In this document: piece after piece, positions 42,894 through 55,204 of the stretch
Layout: each line of letters begins with the position of its first letter
Numbering within the stretch: the stretch's first letter is position 1
Source of the DNA: Rhizophagus clarus
Taxonomy: Eukaryota > Glomeromycota > Glomeromycetes > Glomerales > Glomeraceae
DNA: 64,000 bases
NCBI GenBank assembly: GCA_015698045.1
Contig: BLAL01000169.1
Span: 1 to 64,000, forward strand
Direction of reading: 5' to 3'
Position numbers and translations under genes: made by a program
Notes under the pieces: model-generated
Database searches by the model: none
What the model was told of the DNA's origin: nothing
Seen by the model: the letters and a program-made list of their open reading frames with translations, nothing else

Positions 42894-43901
42894 TGGTTTC
42901 TAAATCTCGAGTTATTCCATAAATTTTATAAGGTGCTGTAATCTATAATATAATAAATATATTAGTAAAATAAAATTTTCAATTATTCAGTTCATCAAAT
43001 ACAAAATTATTATTATACCTCATTTATAAGCTCTAATGTAATATTTGTTGGATCATTTAGACTGTTTAGAGTCACTGACATATTTTGTTCAAATCTTCGC
43101 CAATTTTGATCATTGCAGCCTGCTGATACATATCCATCATACCATTTTGCACTATACACCTTGCCAAAATCACTTTCTTCAATATATTTAATATTATATA
43201 ATTTGTCATAAGGTATCCATTCTAATGCGTCGCACTCATAATAACTATGATCTGATAACTGAATATTTTGAATAAATTTATCAATAACATAATTACCACT
43301 AGTCCAGTTATTAAAATTATATCGAAAATATACTGCATTACATTTCCTTTCACATTTTCTACATTTATTGGTATCAAAAACAATCATATAATTCCTGGTT
43401 TCTAAATCTCGAGTTATTCCATAAATTTTATAAGGTGCTGTAATCTATAATATAATAAATATATTATTAAAATAATATTTTCAATTATTCAGTTCATCAA
43501 ATACAAAATTACTATTATACCTCATTTATAAACTTTAATGTAATATTTATTGGATCATTTAGGCTGTTTAGAGTCACTGACATATTTTGTTCATATCTTC
43601 GCCAATTTTGATCATAGTAGCCTGATATACATCCATCACACCATTTTGCACTATACAACTTGCCAAAATCACTTTCTACAATATATTTAATATTATATAA
43701 TCTGTCATAAGGTATCCATTCTAATGCGTCGCACTTATAATAACCATGATCTAATAGCTGAGTATTTTGAATAAATTTATCAACATAATTATTTCCACTT
43801 GTCCAATTTTTAAAATTTTGTTTAAACCGTTTTGCCTTACATTCACGATCGCAATCACATGATTTAATCAGCCTTTTAACACTTTTGAGAAAAAAATCCA
43901 T
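42871..43901 (-). CDS. Three-exon protein of two kinase N-lobe-like modules, no catalytic domain
   Basis: Exon 1 43901-43521, exon 2 43444-43019 and exon 3 42942-42871 (ending TGA) have GT/AG borders and all join in phase 0, giving about 292 residues. Each of the first two exons carries a Cys cluster, NWTSGN, WIPYD and a glycine-loop remnant (ESDFGKVYSAKW in exon 2). The VAIK-type Lys is replaced by Asn (TLNSL). The last exon keeps only YGITRDLETRN, the start of the next kinase exon, before the frame ends. It cannot be an active kinase; it may be a decoy or scaffold, or a decaying duplicate. Confidence 0.6.
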
Positions 43902-43909
43902 TGAGAGCT

Positions 43910-46900
43910 TTTTCGAAATAATTAATACATATAAAGGAGAAGTTAAGAAAAAGTTTTGCTCGGTAGGGAAAAATATATCATCCTAATGCTGTATACTGTA
44001 ATGTAGTATTTATGCTGCTGATCAACAGTCAAATGTTGGACAGTGGACAAAATTTTGAATGATCATCAAATCAACACGTTACTCGTAGTATGGTTGTACA
44101 GTACAGTGCAAGGGGCAGACCCGGGTGTAGCCACATCTGCCGCAGTTGCATCTTGAAGATTAAAGTTAGCAAATGATATGATTCCCAAGTTCTTATTTTT
44201 TATTAAGGAATTCAGTTTCATTTAAATTTCTGAACGAATTACACAGTATAATAAAAGAATTTCTATAGGTTCTCTAACCAATAAACAATACCAAATAAGT
44301 ATCCAAAACGAACCAATAAAAAACCCAGTTTAAGGACATGGAGGATAACAACTATATTTTATACTACGTCTCTCCTTACGCATAATTAATAAATCAATTA
44401 TAAAATTCCTTGGAATTCCTCCCTTACAACAGACAAAACGGACAAAGTTTATCAAAAAAAAAAAATTTGAAATCAAGTATGCAATAAACATTAATAAATT
44501 TACTGGAACTAACAATAACAGAATTGGAATGTCCTTTGATAAGATTCTTGTCGCATCAACACCTTAAAATGAACAAATTGACTGGATTGGCTAGAAAGAT
44601 ATAATAATGGATAGATGAGAGAGATTTGGTTAAAATGGCAAATTTATTTATTCTTTATTTTATTTTAAATAACAGAAACCAATTTTATTGCAATTAAATA
44701 TCTCTGTCGATTCTTGACCAAAAAGTTTCAGGACGAGCAAAAAAGACAGGAAGGGTTTTTTTGTCATATAAAAAGTTCGTCTGTCCAACCCGTGAGTCTT
44801 TCCTTTCAATGGGTTTTTCCCCAAAAAAGAAGTTTACTTAGCAAAACAAGCTTGCCTACCTCGAGACAAGACCGTTTTTACGACAAAAAGATTTCAAAAA
44901 GTTGGTTGTGTAACCTGTACGAAACAGCTTCGTAGACGTTAATTCCCGTGTATTACCTTATTTCCGCCTTCCTTGTACCTATATGAGGTTTTTTTTTGGA
45001 TATTCATTAGGGTCGTTCTTGCTTTTGGTTTTCGGTGGAATTTTTTCGCGTGAAGGCATAGCCGCATCCAAAAAGGGCAAACAAAAAGCATAAACGAGAT
45101 GTGCAGGTTTGGAGATGTGCAGGTTTGTGAAACAAAAAGATCTACATACTTGCGTAAGCTGTGACCAAATGACCTGCATCCGGAACGATCGGATTTTAAT
45201 GAAGACCGTTGAGATTTCCAAAAAGATAATCGACAATGAAGTTTCATGTTAAGCATGGAGATTCTCTATGCTAAGTGATTAGGAAAAGGTGTGGAGAAAC
45301 AGAACTCTCTAGGGACAAAAAATTGAAGTGCCGCCGATTGGTTGACAATCCTTCTTCGCTTTAAAAAAAAAAAAAAAAAAAAAAAAAATAATAATAATGT
45401 TTAACAATTAAATTTAATAATAAGAATTTTTATAGTTTTTAGACTTATAGGATTTTTTTACTTTGTACTTTAGGATAGGAACGAGTCTTTGAACAAAAAT
45501 TTTTTTGTTCCGGAAATTCCAGAGTCTAGTGTTACGAAACCCTATTGTGAATCCGGATATCGGCCGTAGGCCAATTCGTGTAGCTACATTAGGTGTTTGC
45601 TGTGATGGTCATTGAATCACGTTATGTAATTTCCCTTGATGAAGTATACATATAGACTATCTAGCATTTCATTTTTTAGATAGGTCTTTTCGTTTTTTTT
45701 TTGTACTTTTTTAGATAGAGCACCACGTGTTTAGCGTGGCCTTGTTGTATAAGTGTATTCTTTTATACGTCTAAGCCCATGTAATCGCATGTCTTTTCGG
45801 CTTTTACTGGGCGTTCAGCAAAGAAAATATATAAAAAAAGAAAAAAATTATTGCGATTAAGAGAAATATTTAAGAGAAATAAATTTACTAATTGTTTAAA
45901 ACTGGATATTTGATTGTTATCTATCAGCGCGAGGAACAAACGCTGTAGGAATTGCTAATTTACTAAATTTATTTTCTTGTACGGTAGTGGAAAATTATAA
46001 AAAGCAAATGGTAAATGAACTTCTAATCTCTCATATATTTTATTTTATTTATCTTATTTATTTATTTTTTTTTTTTAAAAAAAAAATAATGTCAATTTAT
46101 TTTAATTTTTTTATTTTTATTTTTTTTTATTTTTTATAAAAATCTTATTTTCATAATTTTATATTGAAGCCTATTTTACTCATGAATGGATTCAACCCAA
46201 TTGTTTCAGCACATTATAGTCATTATACAGTAATTTGCATATATCCAATCTCTACGATAAGTTTTGGTGTATCTATTCATAATCCCATTAGTATTGATAC
46301 AAAATTACGTGATTTTTAAGTAATAAATATGATACCATCTTTGATATTAGTTATAATCTTTGAAAGCACAATAGACTTCAATTTCTCATAATTTTGTTAA
46401 AACAAATTTATTAACAATAACATATATGATCCAGTAATTGAGCAATACGATTAATGCATTAGCTGCTGGTAGAGATGGAACATTACCGACAAGTACATTT
46501 TACCGATAATCGTTTTACTGACAAAATAATAATGAATTTATAGGTTTTTAATAAAATGGAGTAATATAAAAATATTATAATTATCGTTTAAAATAAAACT
46601 TTATTAGTTTACTATTTCCGTATTATTTGAAATGATATATTCACTGTTTAACTTTTTTTTACTAAATTCGTTAAAAAAAAAAAAGTTAAATAAATGATAG
46701 GGTTAAACAGTCGGTCAACGGTTAGTCTAATGGTCAACAAAAAATGTCGGACGGTCAAAGGCACTTTACCGACTATGACTGACCAATTGATCGATTCGGT
46801 GTAATAGTATGGTATTATTGTTAAATCGATAAAGCTTTAAATTTATTTTTCTAATGATAACAACATTTAATGTTATTTTAATATAAATCCAAATGAAAAA

Positions 46901-49789
46901 GATATGATCGTATATAAGTTTTTTCAACATTGTAAAGTACATTATCTGCATCTGAATCACACTCACCAGTCTCACCATATAAATTAAAAATTATAATTTA
47001 TATATAATGAATCAACTTAGTTAACACTCATTTAAAATTGAAAAATTAATCGATAATTTATCTTTAAAATTGGTAATAATTAAGTTGATTATTTGATTTA
47101 TTATTATAAATTTATGTAGTATGTTTTATGCATTTTATGAGAAAATGGTTTAATATACAATACATTTTATATGAAGATTCAGTAACGTTTGATTTCTTCA
47201 ATTCCATGACCTATATTTATTAATTTAATATGTACGTATACCAATGCATCAGGAAATTTTGTTTTTAATTAAAATTAGCTTTCATTCTTTTTTAATTCGT
47301 AGTAATTTTTTACAACAATTTTAAAACTAAAAGTTGCAGGTTTTATATTTGAATGTAGAAAAAAAATTAATGGTGTCACTCAAGTTACTTCTCTTCTTTT
47401 TTTTTTTTTTTTGATCTACTAACGAAATTGTTATAATATTATAATAGTTTCAAAAAAATCTTGTAAAGGATCATAATACTGTATTTGTTAAAAATTTATT
47501 AACTTCGGGAATTATCTAGAAAGTTAGCTCTTTTTAAAATGAGTTTTACAACACTTTATGACTTTCTGATGAAAAAGAAATAGAAAAAGAGTCGTAATTG
47601 CAAAAGGAATGAATATGTATTTTCCTGCTTTTTATGAAAGAAAATTATATATTAAAAACGATATTAAGGTTAAAGCTACAAACCAATAATTCCAATTATT
47701 ACGGATTAACATAGTATTTTAATACATACTCTATTGTGAAAGTAGTTTGTACTTTTGATAACTTTTTATTTTCTTATTTAGCTATTTCAATACTTCCCAT
47801 GGCTACTGCCATCAATTTCAAGTGAAGGATAATACAGTAAGAATTTACCAAATAGGTTGAATGTTTCTTATATTACAACGATTGAATGATCATATCTTGA
47901 ACTTGCAGTCAATACATCATAATTATTTTCAAAAGTAATTTCCTTGTGAAAAATCATCACTAAAAAAAACTTGCATAATTAAAAAAGTAATTTTTTGCGT
48001 AATATAATATCTTTAGTCATAACTAATGATTTAGGAGCATGGAAGTCTACAAACACCCATTTTGAAAACAGAAAAAAAAAGGAACTGCAATATAAAATTG
48101 ACATCTACAGTACATTGACGATCAGTTTATTTAGAAAATTAAAAGTTTAATGAATTCATATACTAATCAAAAACAATTAAAATCATGTGTTTACATTCTT
48201 GACCTTCTTGCCCTGGACGCCGAAAAATTTTACTATTAACTGTACCCATTTTTTTCAAAGCCAGAATTATGATAATTTTGATCAAAAGTAATAGCTTTCC
48301 AACTTTTCTATCTATATTTCGGGTCCTATCCCAAGTAACATTTTATGCTTATGGAATATTGTGGTACTATAAGGAAAATAAGAGATTTATTTATCTGAAT
48401 GTATAAATACATCTTATAGTAATTGTTTGCTTAACGTGTATAAAAAAGTAACAATACAGAACCGACAGAACCCTAAAAAGATGCAAGAGCGAATCCTATA
48501 GCTATTGAAGAAAAGAAAAAAATCTACGTTGAGGAAGAAAGGAGGAAAGGAAACGATAATAAAAAATAATAAAAAATTGATGAAATGAGGCTAACTTTCT
48601 CATAATATCTTTCTCCATTATTGTCTTATAACAATTTTAAACTTCTGCCAAGATTTTATCTTTGCTATTGAAAGGATCCTCCGTTAAATGCCTGTAACTT
48701 TACGATTGGACGTAGGATTTTGGGATTATTTCTTCTTGTAGAGTCTCTCTTGAATTGAATTTTCCGACGAGTATTTTTGCCTACTTCTCATTGATATTAA
48801 CTTAGGGGAAATGACAAATTGACATCAAGATTCTTTCCTTAGAGGCATCCTCGTATGTTTTGAAATGATCCATCATCATCCGATCACCCTTAGTCGTAGT
48901 AATAAATTTAAACCTTTTAGCAGAAAAGTTTCATTGGTTGCCCTCTGTATCATAAATTGACTTTATGATACTTTCAGACGTCACGAATGACGTATTTGAA
49001 TAGTGCTCTTGTAGTACGTTATGTCATTGAACTTACGGATTGTTGAGCCTAACATCCGGCAAACACCTACTGTAATAGGATATGTAGTAGAGGCCTGAGA
49101 GTCTATTCGCATATCTCAGTCATCAAATAGACAAATATAGTAAGTGGAATTATATTCATGCATAAAGTTTTTGCTTTTTTGATAGGCGAACCTTTCCTAT
49201 GATCACGTGGCTTAAACGCAGATCTTGTGACCAGTAAGACGTGCTGATGAAGTCTTTTTTTGTCAGCCGATTTCTTGGCTTTGTAGTTGATCGGCTTTTT
49301 TGTTTCCGTATGCGTTGATGAACTACTTGAAACGTTCTTGAATGGCGTTTCATTGCTTCCATAAAAAAAAACCCGTTCCACATTAGCAAATATTGAGTCT
49401 GATTGGCATAGATTTTGTTAACTGCGCATCAACATCACCTTCCTCACCATCCAAATCAAGGGGACCAAAGAGATATTTGTATATGCACGAACAGCTACGT
49501 CAACATTTGAGTCATCAATCCATGGTCTGAGTGCGGATCTTTACTGGTTCGGTGTATATCCATAAACTTTAAAGATCACCGCAGAAAGGATCAGCAAATA
49601 TGATGACATTGAGCATATTTATTTATATGACCGGTAGAAAAAAATATTTTTCCGGAATAACTAAATTATTTTTTTCCGGAGTTTTCCACTTTCTATTGAA
49701 ATTTTTTTCTTAATTTCATATTTATTTTAACAGTAAATTCATTTATTATTATTTAAATGAACTCCTTCTTGTAGACAACGTATAGGTAA
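43910..49789. other. Long intergenic stretch, no gene supported
   Basis: AT-rich sequence with poly-A/T runs (45361-45388, 46060-46090, 47398-47412). There are scattered short ORFs without recognisable domains, for example minus 49103-49381 (basic, Ser/Lys-rich) and minus 44939-45256. A GATGTGCAGGTTTG direct repeat lies at 45105-45126. 46700-46790 has GGTCAACGGTTAGTCTAATGG-like words. Some parts (44700-45300, 48600-49640) have a less AT-rich, ancient-transposon look, but I could not assign them. Confidence 0.5.
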
Positions 49790-52700
49790 ATGACGACGAT
49801 GAATAAGTTAAATGAGATATGTGTAAAATGTAATAAAATATGTTTTGTGAAACGTTTTCAGAAAAATTTTGAAAATTGGACTAGTGGTGATAGTGATATT
49901 GATGAACTTATCCAAGATACTCAATTGTCAGCTCATACTGATACAGAAAGAATATTAGAATGGATACCCCGTAATAGATTTCATAATATCAAGTGTACTG
50001 TAGAAGACGAAGTGTATAAAGCAAATTGGATTGATGGACATATAAATGGATGGGATAATGAAAATCATAATTGGAAAAGAAAAGATCAAAATATACTTGT
50101 AGTTCTTAGAAGTTTATATTTAACAAGGTATTTATATGGAAAGATTACAATAAAATCTATCAAAGAGGTAATTATTAAATCAAATTAATAAATTTTTGAA
50201 GTCAACTGTTTATTTATATACTACATTTACAGATTATAGGATGTCACAAACTTTATGGAATAACCGAAGATCCAGATACAAACGATTATATGGCGGTGCT
50301 GGATGATAGGTGTAATTATTTGTGTAATGCAATATATTTTCAACAAAATTTTAATAAATGGACTAGTGGGAATAGTGATATTGATAAATTTATTCAAGAT
50401 ACCCAGCTATCAGATCATAGTTATTATACATACCAGGCAATAGAATGGATACCTTATAATAGACTTTATGATATTAATCGTATTGAAAAAGATAAATTTA
50501 GAGCAAATTGGATTGATGGATGTATAAATAATTGGGATATCATTATTAAAAATTGGAAAAGAAAAGATCAAAATACATTTGTAGTTATGAAAAATTTTAA
50601 TAATTTAAGTGATATTATATTGGAATTTAATGAGGTATGAATTTATTGACACATAAAATTTTACATCTAATTTGTAATTAATATATTATTATATTTGTAG
50701 AATGTAAAATATTATAAAGTTTATGGAATAACTCAAGATCCAGAAACAAAAGATTATATATTAGTTTGGAATAAAATATGTAAAAAATGTAAAAGAGAAT
50801 GTAATGCTTTTTATTTTCTGCAGAATCTCAACAATTGGACTAGCGGAAATAAGGTTATTGACAAATTTATTCAATATTCTCAGCTATCAACTCATGAAAA
50901 TACAACAAATGCGTTAGAATGGATACCATATGACAGATTTTATAATATTAGTTATATTGAAAAAGATGAATTTAGAGCAAATTGGATTGATGGTTATATA
51001 GATAACTGGGATATTAATAATAAAAATTGGAAAAGAAAAGATCAAAATACATCTGTAATTATGAAAAATTTAAAAAATTTCAGTAATATTATAAAATTTA
51101 TCGAGGTATGAATTTATTAACAAATAAAATTTTACATCTAATTTGTTAATTAATATATTATTATATTTGTAGAATGTAAAATATTATAAAGTTTATGGAA
51201 TAACTCAAAATCCAGAAACAAAAAATTATATAATGGTTTGGAATAAAATATGTAAAAAATGTAAAAGAGAATGTAATGCAATTTATTTTCTGCAGAACCT
51301 CAACAATTGGACTAGCGGAAATAAGGTTATTGACAAATTTATTCAAAGTATTCAGCTATCAACTCATAAAAATACAACAAATGTGTTAGAATGGATACCA
51401 TATGACAGATTTTATAATATTAGCTATATTGAAAAAGATGAATTTAGAGCAAATTGGATTGATGGTTATATAGATAACTGGGATATCAATAATAAAAATT
51501 GGAAAAGAAAAGATCAAAATACACTTGTTATTATGAAATATTTAAAAAATTTCAGTAATGTTATAGAATTTATTGAGGTATGAATTTATTGACAAATAAA
51601 AATTTTACATCTAATTTGTTAATTAATATATTATTATATTTGTAGATTGTAAAAAATTTCATTGTTACAGAATTTATTGAGGTATGAATTTATTGACAAA
51701 TAAAATTTTACATCTAATTTGTTAATTAATATATTATTATATTTGTAGATTGTAAAAAATCTCAGGGTTACAGAATTTATTAAGGTATGAATTTATTGAC
51801 AAATAAAAATTTTACATCTAATTTGTTAATTAATATATTATTATATTTGTAGATTGTAAAAAATCTCAGGGTTACAGAATTTATTAAGGTATGAATTTAT
51901 TGACAAATAAAAATTTTACATCTAATTTGTTAATTAATATATTATTATATTTGTAGATTATAAAAAATTCCAGTAGTGTTACAGAATTTATTGAGGTATG
52001 AATTTATTGACAAATAAAAATTTTACATCTAATTTGTTAATTAATATATTATTATATTTGTAGATTGTAGAATATTATAAAGTTTATGGAATAACTCAAG
52101 ATCCAGAAACAAAAGATTGTATAATGGTATGGAATAAAATATGTAAAAAATGTAAAAAAGAATGTAATGCAATTTATTTTCTGCAGAATTTCAAAAATTG
52201 GACTAGTGGCAATCATAATGTTGATATATTTATTCAAGATACTCAGCTATCAACTCATAAAAGTATAAGCAATGTGTTAGAATGGATACCTTATAATAAA
52301 TTTTATGATATTAGTTATATCGAAAAAAATATATTTAGAGCAAATTGGAGTGATGGTCATATTAAAGAGTGGAATATCTATAATAAAAATTGGATAAGAA
52401 AAGATCAAAATATGTTTGTAATTTTGAAAAGTTTAAGGGATTCAAAAAATATTAAATTAAAAATTAATGAGGTAATATAACTTATTTAATAAAATTTAAA
52501 AATATTATTTATTAATTTATTATATTTGTAGATTAAAGCACACCATAAATTTTATGGAATAACTCAAGATCCAAAAACGAAAGATTACATGGTAGTTTTA
52601 AATGATATATGTGATAAATGTCAAATTGTATGTAATATGATACATTTTCAACATGATTTCAAAAATTGGACTAGTGGTAATTATAATGTTGATAAATTTA

Positions 52701-53907
52701 TTCAAGATACTCAGCGATCAGCACATACAATTTATGAAATAAAAAATGCATTAAAATGGATACCTTATGATAGATTTCGTGATATTGAATATATTGCAAA
52801 AGGTGGGTTTGGTAAGGTATATAAAGCAAATTGGATCGATGGACATATGGATGAATGGGATAATGAAAATCAAAATTGGAAAAGAAAAGGTCAAAATATG
52901 TTTGTGGCTTTGAAAGTTTTAAATGATTCAAAGAATGTTACATCAGAATTTATGGATGAGGTAAAATTATTTTATTATTTAATTAGATCTTGAAATATTT
53001 TATTTCATTAATATATTTATTATTATTTTAGATCGCATTACATTATAAAGTGAATTCATGCATAAATATTATTAAATTATATGGACTATCTCAAGATCCA
53101 GTGACAAAAAATTATATCATGGTTATGGCTTATGCAAAGAATGGAAGTTTACGAAATTATTTAGATACGAATTATAATAAATTAGATTGGAATTATAAAT
53201 TTGGTTATTTACAATACCTTGCATTTGGACTTGAGCATATTCATAAAAACGATTTAATTCATCGAGATTTACATTCTGGAAATGTATTAGTACTCAGTTA
53301 TGCTAAGATAACTGATTTGGGATTATGTAAGCCTGCAAATTACACTATATCGGACAATACTAAAAATAATGTCTATGGTATTCTGTCTTATGTTGCTCCT
53401 GAAATTTTACGAGGTCAAAGTTATACTAAAGCATCTGATATTTATAGTCTTGGTATAATTATGTATGAAATAATTTCTGGATTACCACCATATCATGATA
53501 AAAGCCATAATGAGAATTTAGCAATAAAAATTTGTAAAGGGCTTAGACCAAGTTTTAATATTAAAGTACCACAATCAATCGTGTATTTAATTAAGAGATG
53601 TTTAGACGCAGATCCATTAAATCGACCAATGATAGAAGAAATTAAAGAAATTATGAGCCAATGGCGTTATGGATCAAATGAAAAATTACAAAGACAAATT
53701 AAAAAAGCTGAAGAAATAAATAACAAGTTACCAGCTGACATTATACCTTCGACTAATTTGGGAATATCATACAAAACACATTCAGAAGCTATATATACAA
53801 GTAGATTACTTAACTATGATAGTCTTCCTGAACCAAAAAATTCTGATGATTATTATAAACAAAATGATAATATAATAAGCAAAGAATTTTTAGGTATTGT
53901 TCAATAA
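49790..53907 (+). CDS. Multi-module protein kinase: six N-lobe-like modules and one full kinase domain
   Basis: Exons with GT/AG borders, all phase 0: 49790-50167, 50233-50634, 50701-51105, 51173-51577, four micro-exons (51646-51681, 51749-51784, 51853-51888, 51957-51995), 52064-52471, 52532-52960 and 53032-53907. Spliced, the frame stays open for about 1,149 residues. Each large exon has a Cys cluster, NWTSG, LEWIP and NWIDG segments. Only the last module has a glycine loop (AKGGFGKVY) and the VALK lysine. The final exon holds HRDLHSGN, DLG (for DFG), APE and the C-lobe. The last module plus the final exon make a normal Rhizophagus-type kinase; the earlier modules look like pseudo-N-lobes. 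Expression is not shown. Confidence 0.7.
51646..51995 (+). repeat. Four micro-exon/intron repeats within the kinase gene
   Basis: A ~103-bp unit repeats: a 36-39-base coding piece (IVKNLRVTEFIK-like) plus a ~67-bp intron from GTATGAATTT to ATTTGTAG. The coding pieces are whole numbers of codons, so every unit can be spliced in without changing frame. They match the last dozen codons of the large exons. Confidence 0.75.
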
Positions 53908-55204
53908 TTATTATTTTAAAAAAATATTAAGATCATAAATATTAATTAAATTTATTCTACTGGATAGAATCCTTGGAAATTAATATTTCTCAATTGGAAA
54001 TAAATAATAATAATCATTCTGAACCTAAAATAATTAGCACGGTATCATCAGGTATTATTAGTAAAAAAGAATATACAGATTAATTATATTGTACTAACAA
54101 ACTTTATTTGCTAAATAGCGTCTTTATCTCAACAAATTGATATTTCTCAATTGAATATTAAAAATGAAAATTTTTAATATATTTCAGGATCCCAAAATAC
54201 ATATGTAGGGGCAGGATCAAAAATTGCATAACCATTATAGAAATATTTTATTGTAGCAAGATTTTGTCTTATTTAAGTATTTTTAGCTATTTAGTTTCGT
54301 ATTTTTTAACGTATTTCTTTTTGCTAATGTAATGGTTTAAGTTATGTATTTTTAGAACAATTTTGGTAGATCATATATAAATATTATTATGAATAAATTC
54401 ATATGTTGTAGTATGGGTTATTTTTCATGCTTATATTATATGTTTAAAGAAAAGTGTGATCTTTAATTAAATAGCACTTTACAATTAAATAAATTTAGCC
54501 ATAAAAATGCAAAATAGTAATGATGAAAGGATCTAAAGCTTTATTATGGATATGATTCATTTTAAAAATGAAAAATTTATGACATAGGCACTATTTGCAT
54601 ATTTATTACATTTTCTAAATTGACAATTTTAGTCAGCTAGTCAAAAGATTAGTTTGGTTATTTCTCCAATTTTCTAATATTGTGTACTAATAATTTTGCG
54701 TACTGACCTTATAGAATACCTCTGTGTACAGCTGTGATGGTTTATGCAGTGACAAATAGAGATCAGGCCACTAAAAAAGTTAAGTCGCTGAGATAAATAT
54801 AAACTGCGCGTTCCTGCGATCACGTGATCAGATGACAAATATTTGTCACATCCTATTAGTAAACATAATAAACCACACACACAAAACTGACGTACTATAT
54901 GTAGTCTTTTTATTACTAATGTAATGAATTGGTTTAGAGATTTTAAAAACTGTGTACACTTTACATACCCATAATATAAAGATTTACCGTAAATAATACC
55001 ATTCAGTGAAAAATACAAGAAATTTATAAAATGCAAAAATTTAATTACAAGTGGGTTATTAAATATTCAAATAATAAAATGAATAGCCCTCTAAACGCGC
55101 GTTAAAATATAAAATTTATATATTAAGCAGTTATTAACCGGTTAGACGGTCTGATTAACCGGTTATTAACCGGTTAAGCTTTTTTTTTTGACGGTTTCAA
55201 TCCC
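53908..55204. other. Intergenic stretch with a one-sided transposon end
   Basis: AGGATCCCAAAATACATATG near 54187-54206 resembles the end of the hAT-like element at 33391, and the following 500 bases share GTATTTTT/GATCATATATAAA words with it. No matching right end was found. Near 55135-55200 TTAACCGGTTA repeats lead into GGTTTCAATCCCTAG, a typical hAT-like end, directly beside the next kinase remnant. No gene is supported. Confidence 0.4.

Noticed and set aside
44939-45256. 105-residue minus-strand ORF and its overlapping frame
   Set aside because: No recognisable motif and no support beyond length; left as intergenic.
54674-55036. 120-residue minus-strand ORF
   Set aside because: No domain, AT-rich, overlaps likely transposon sequence; composition not coding-like.
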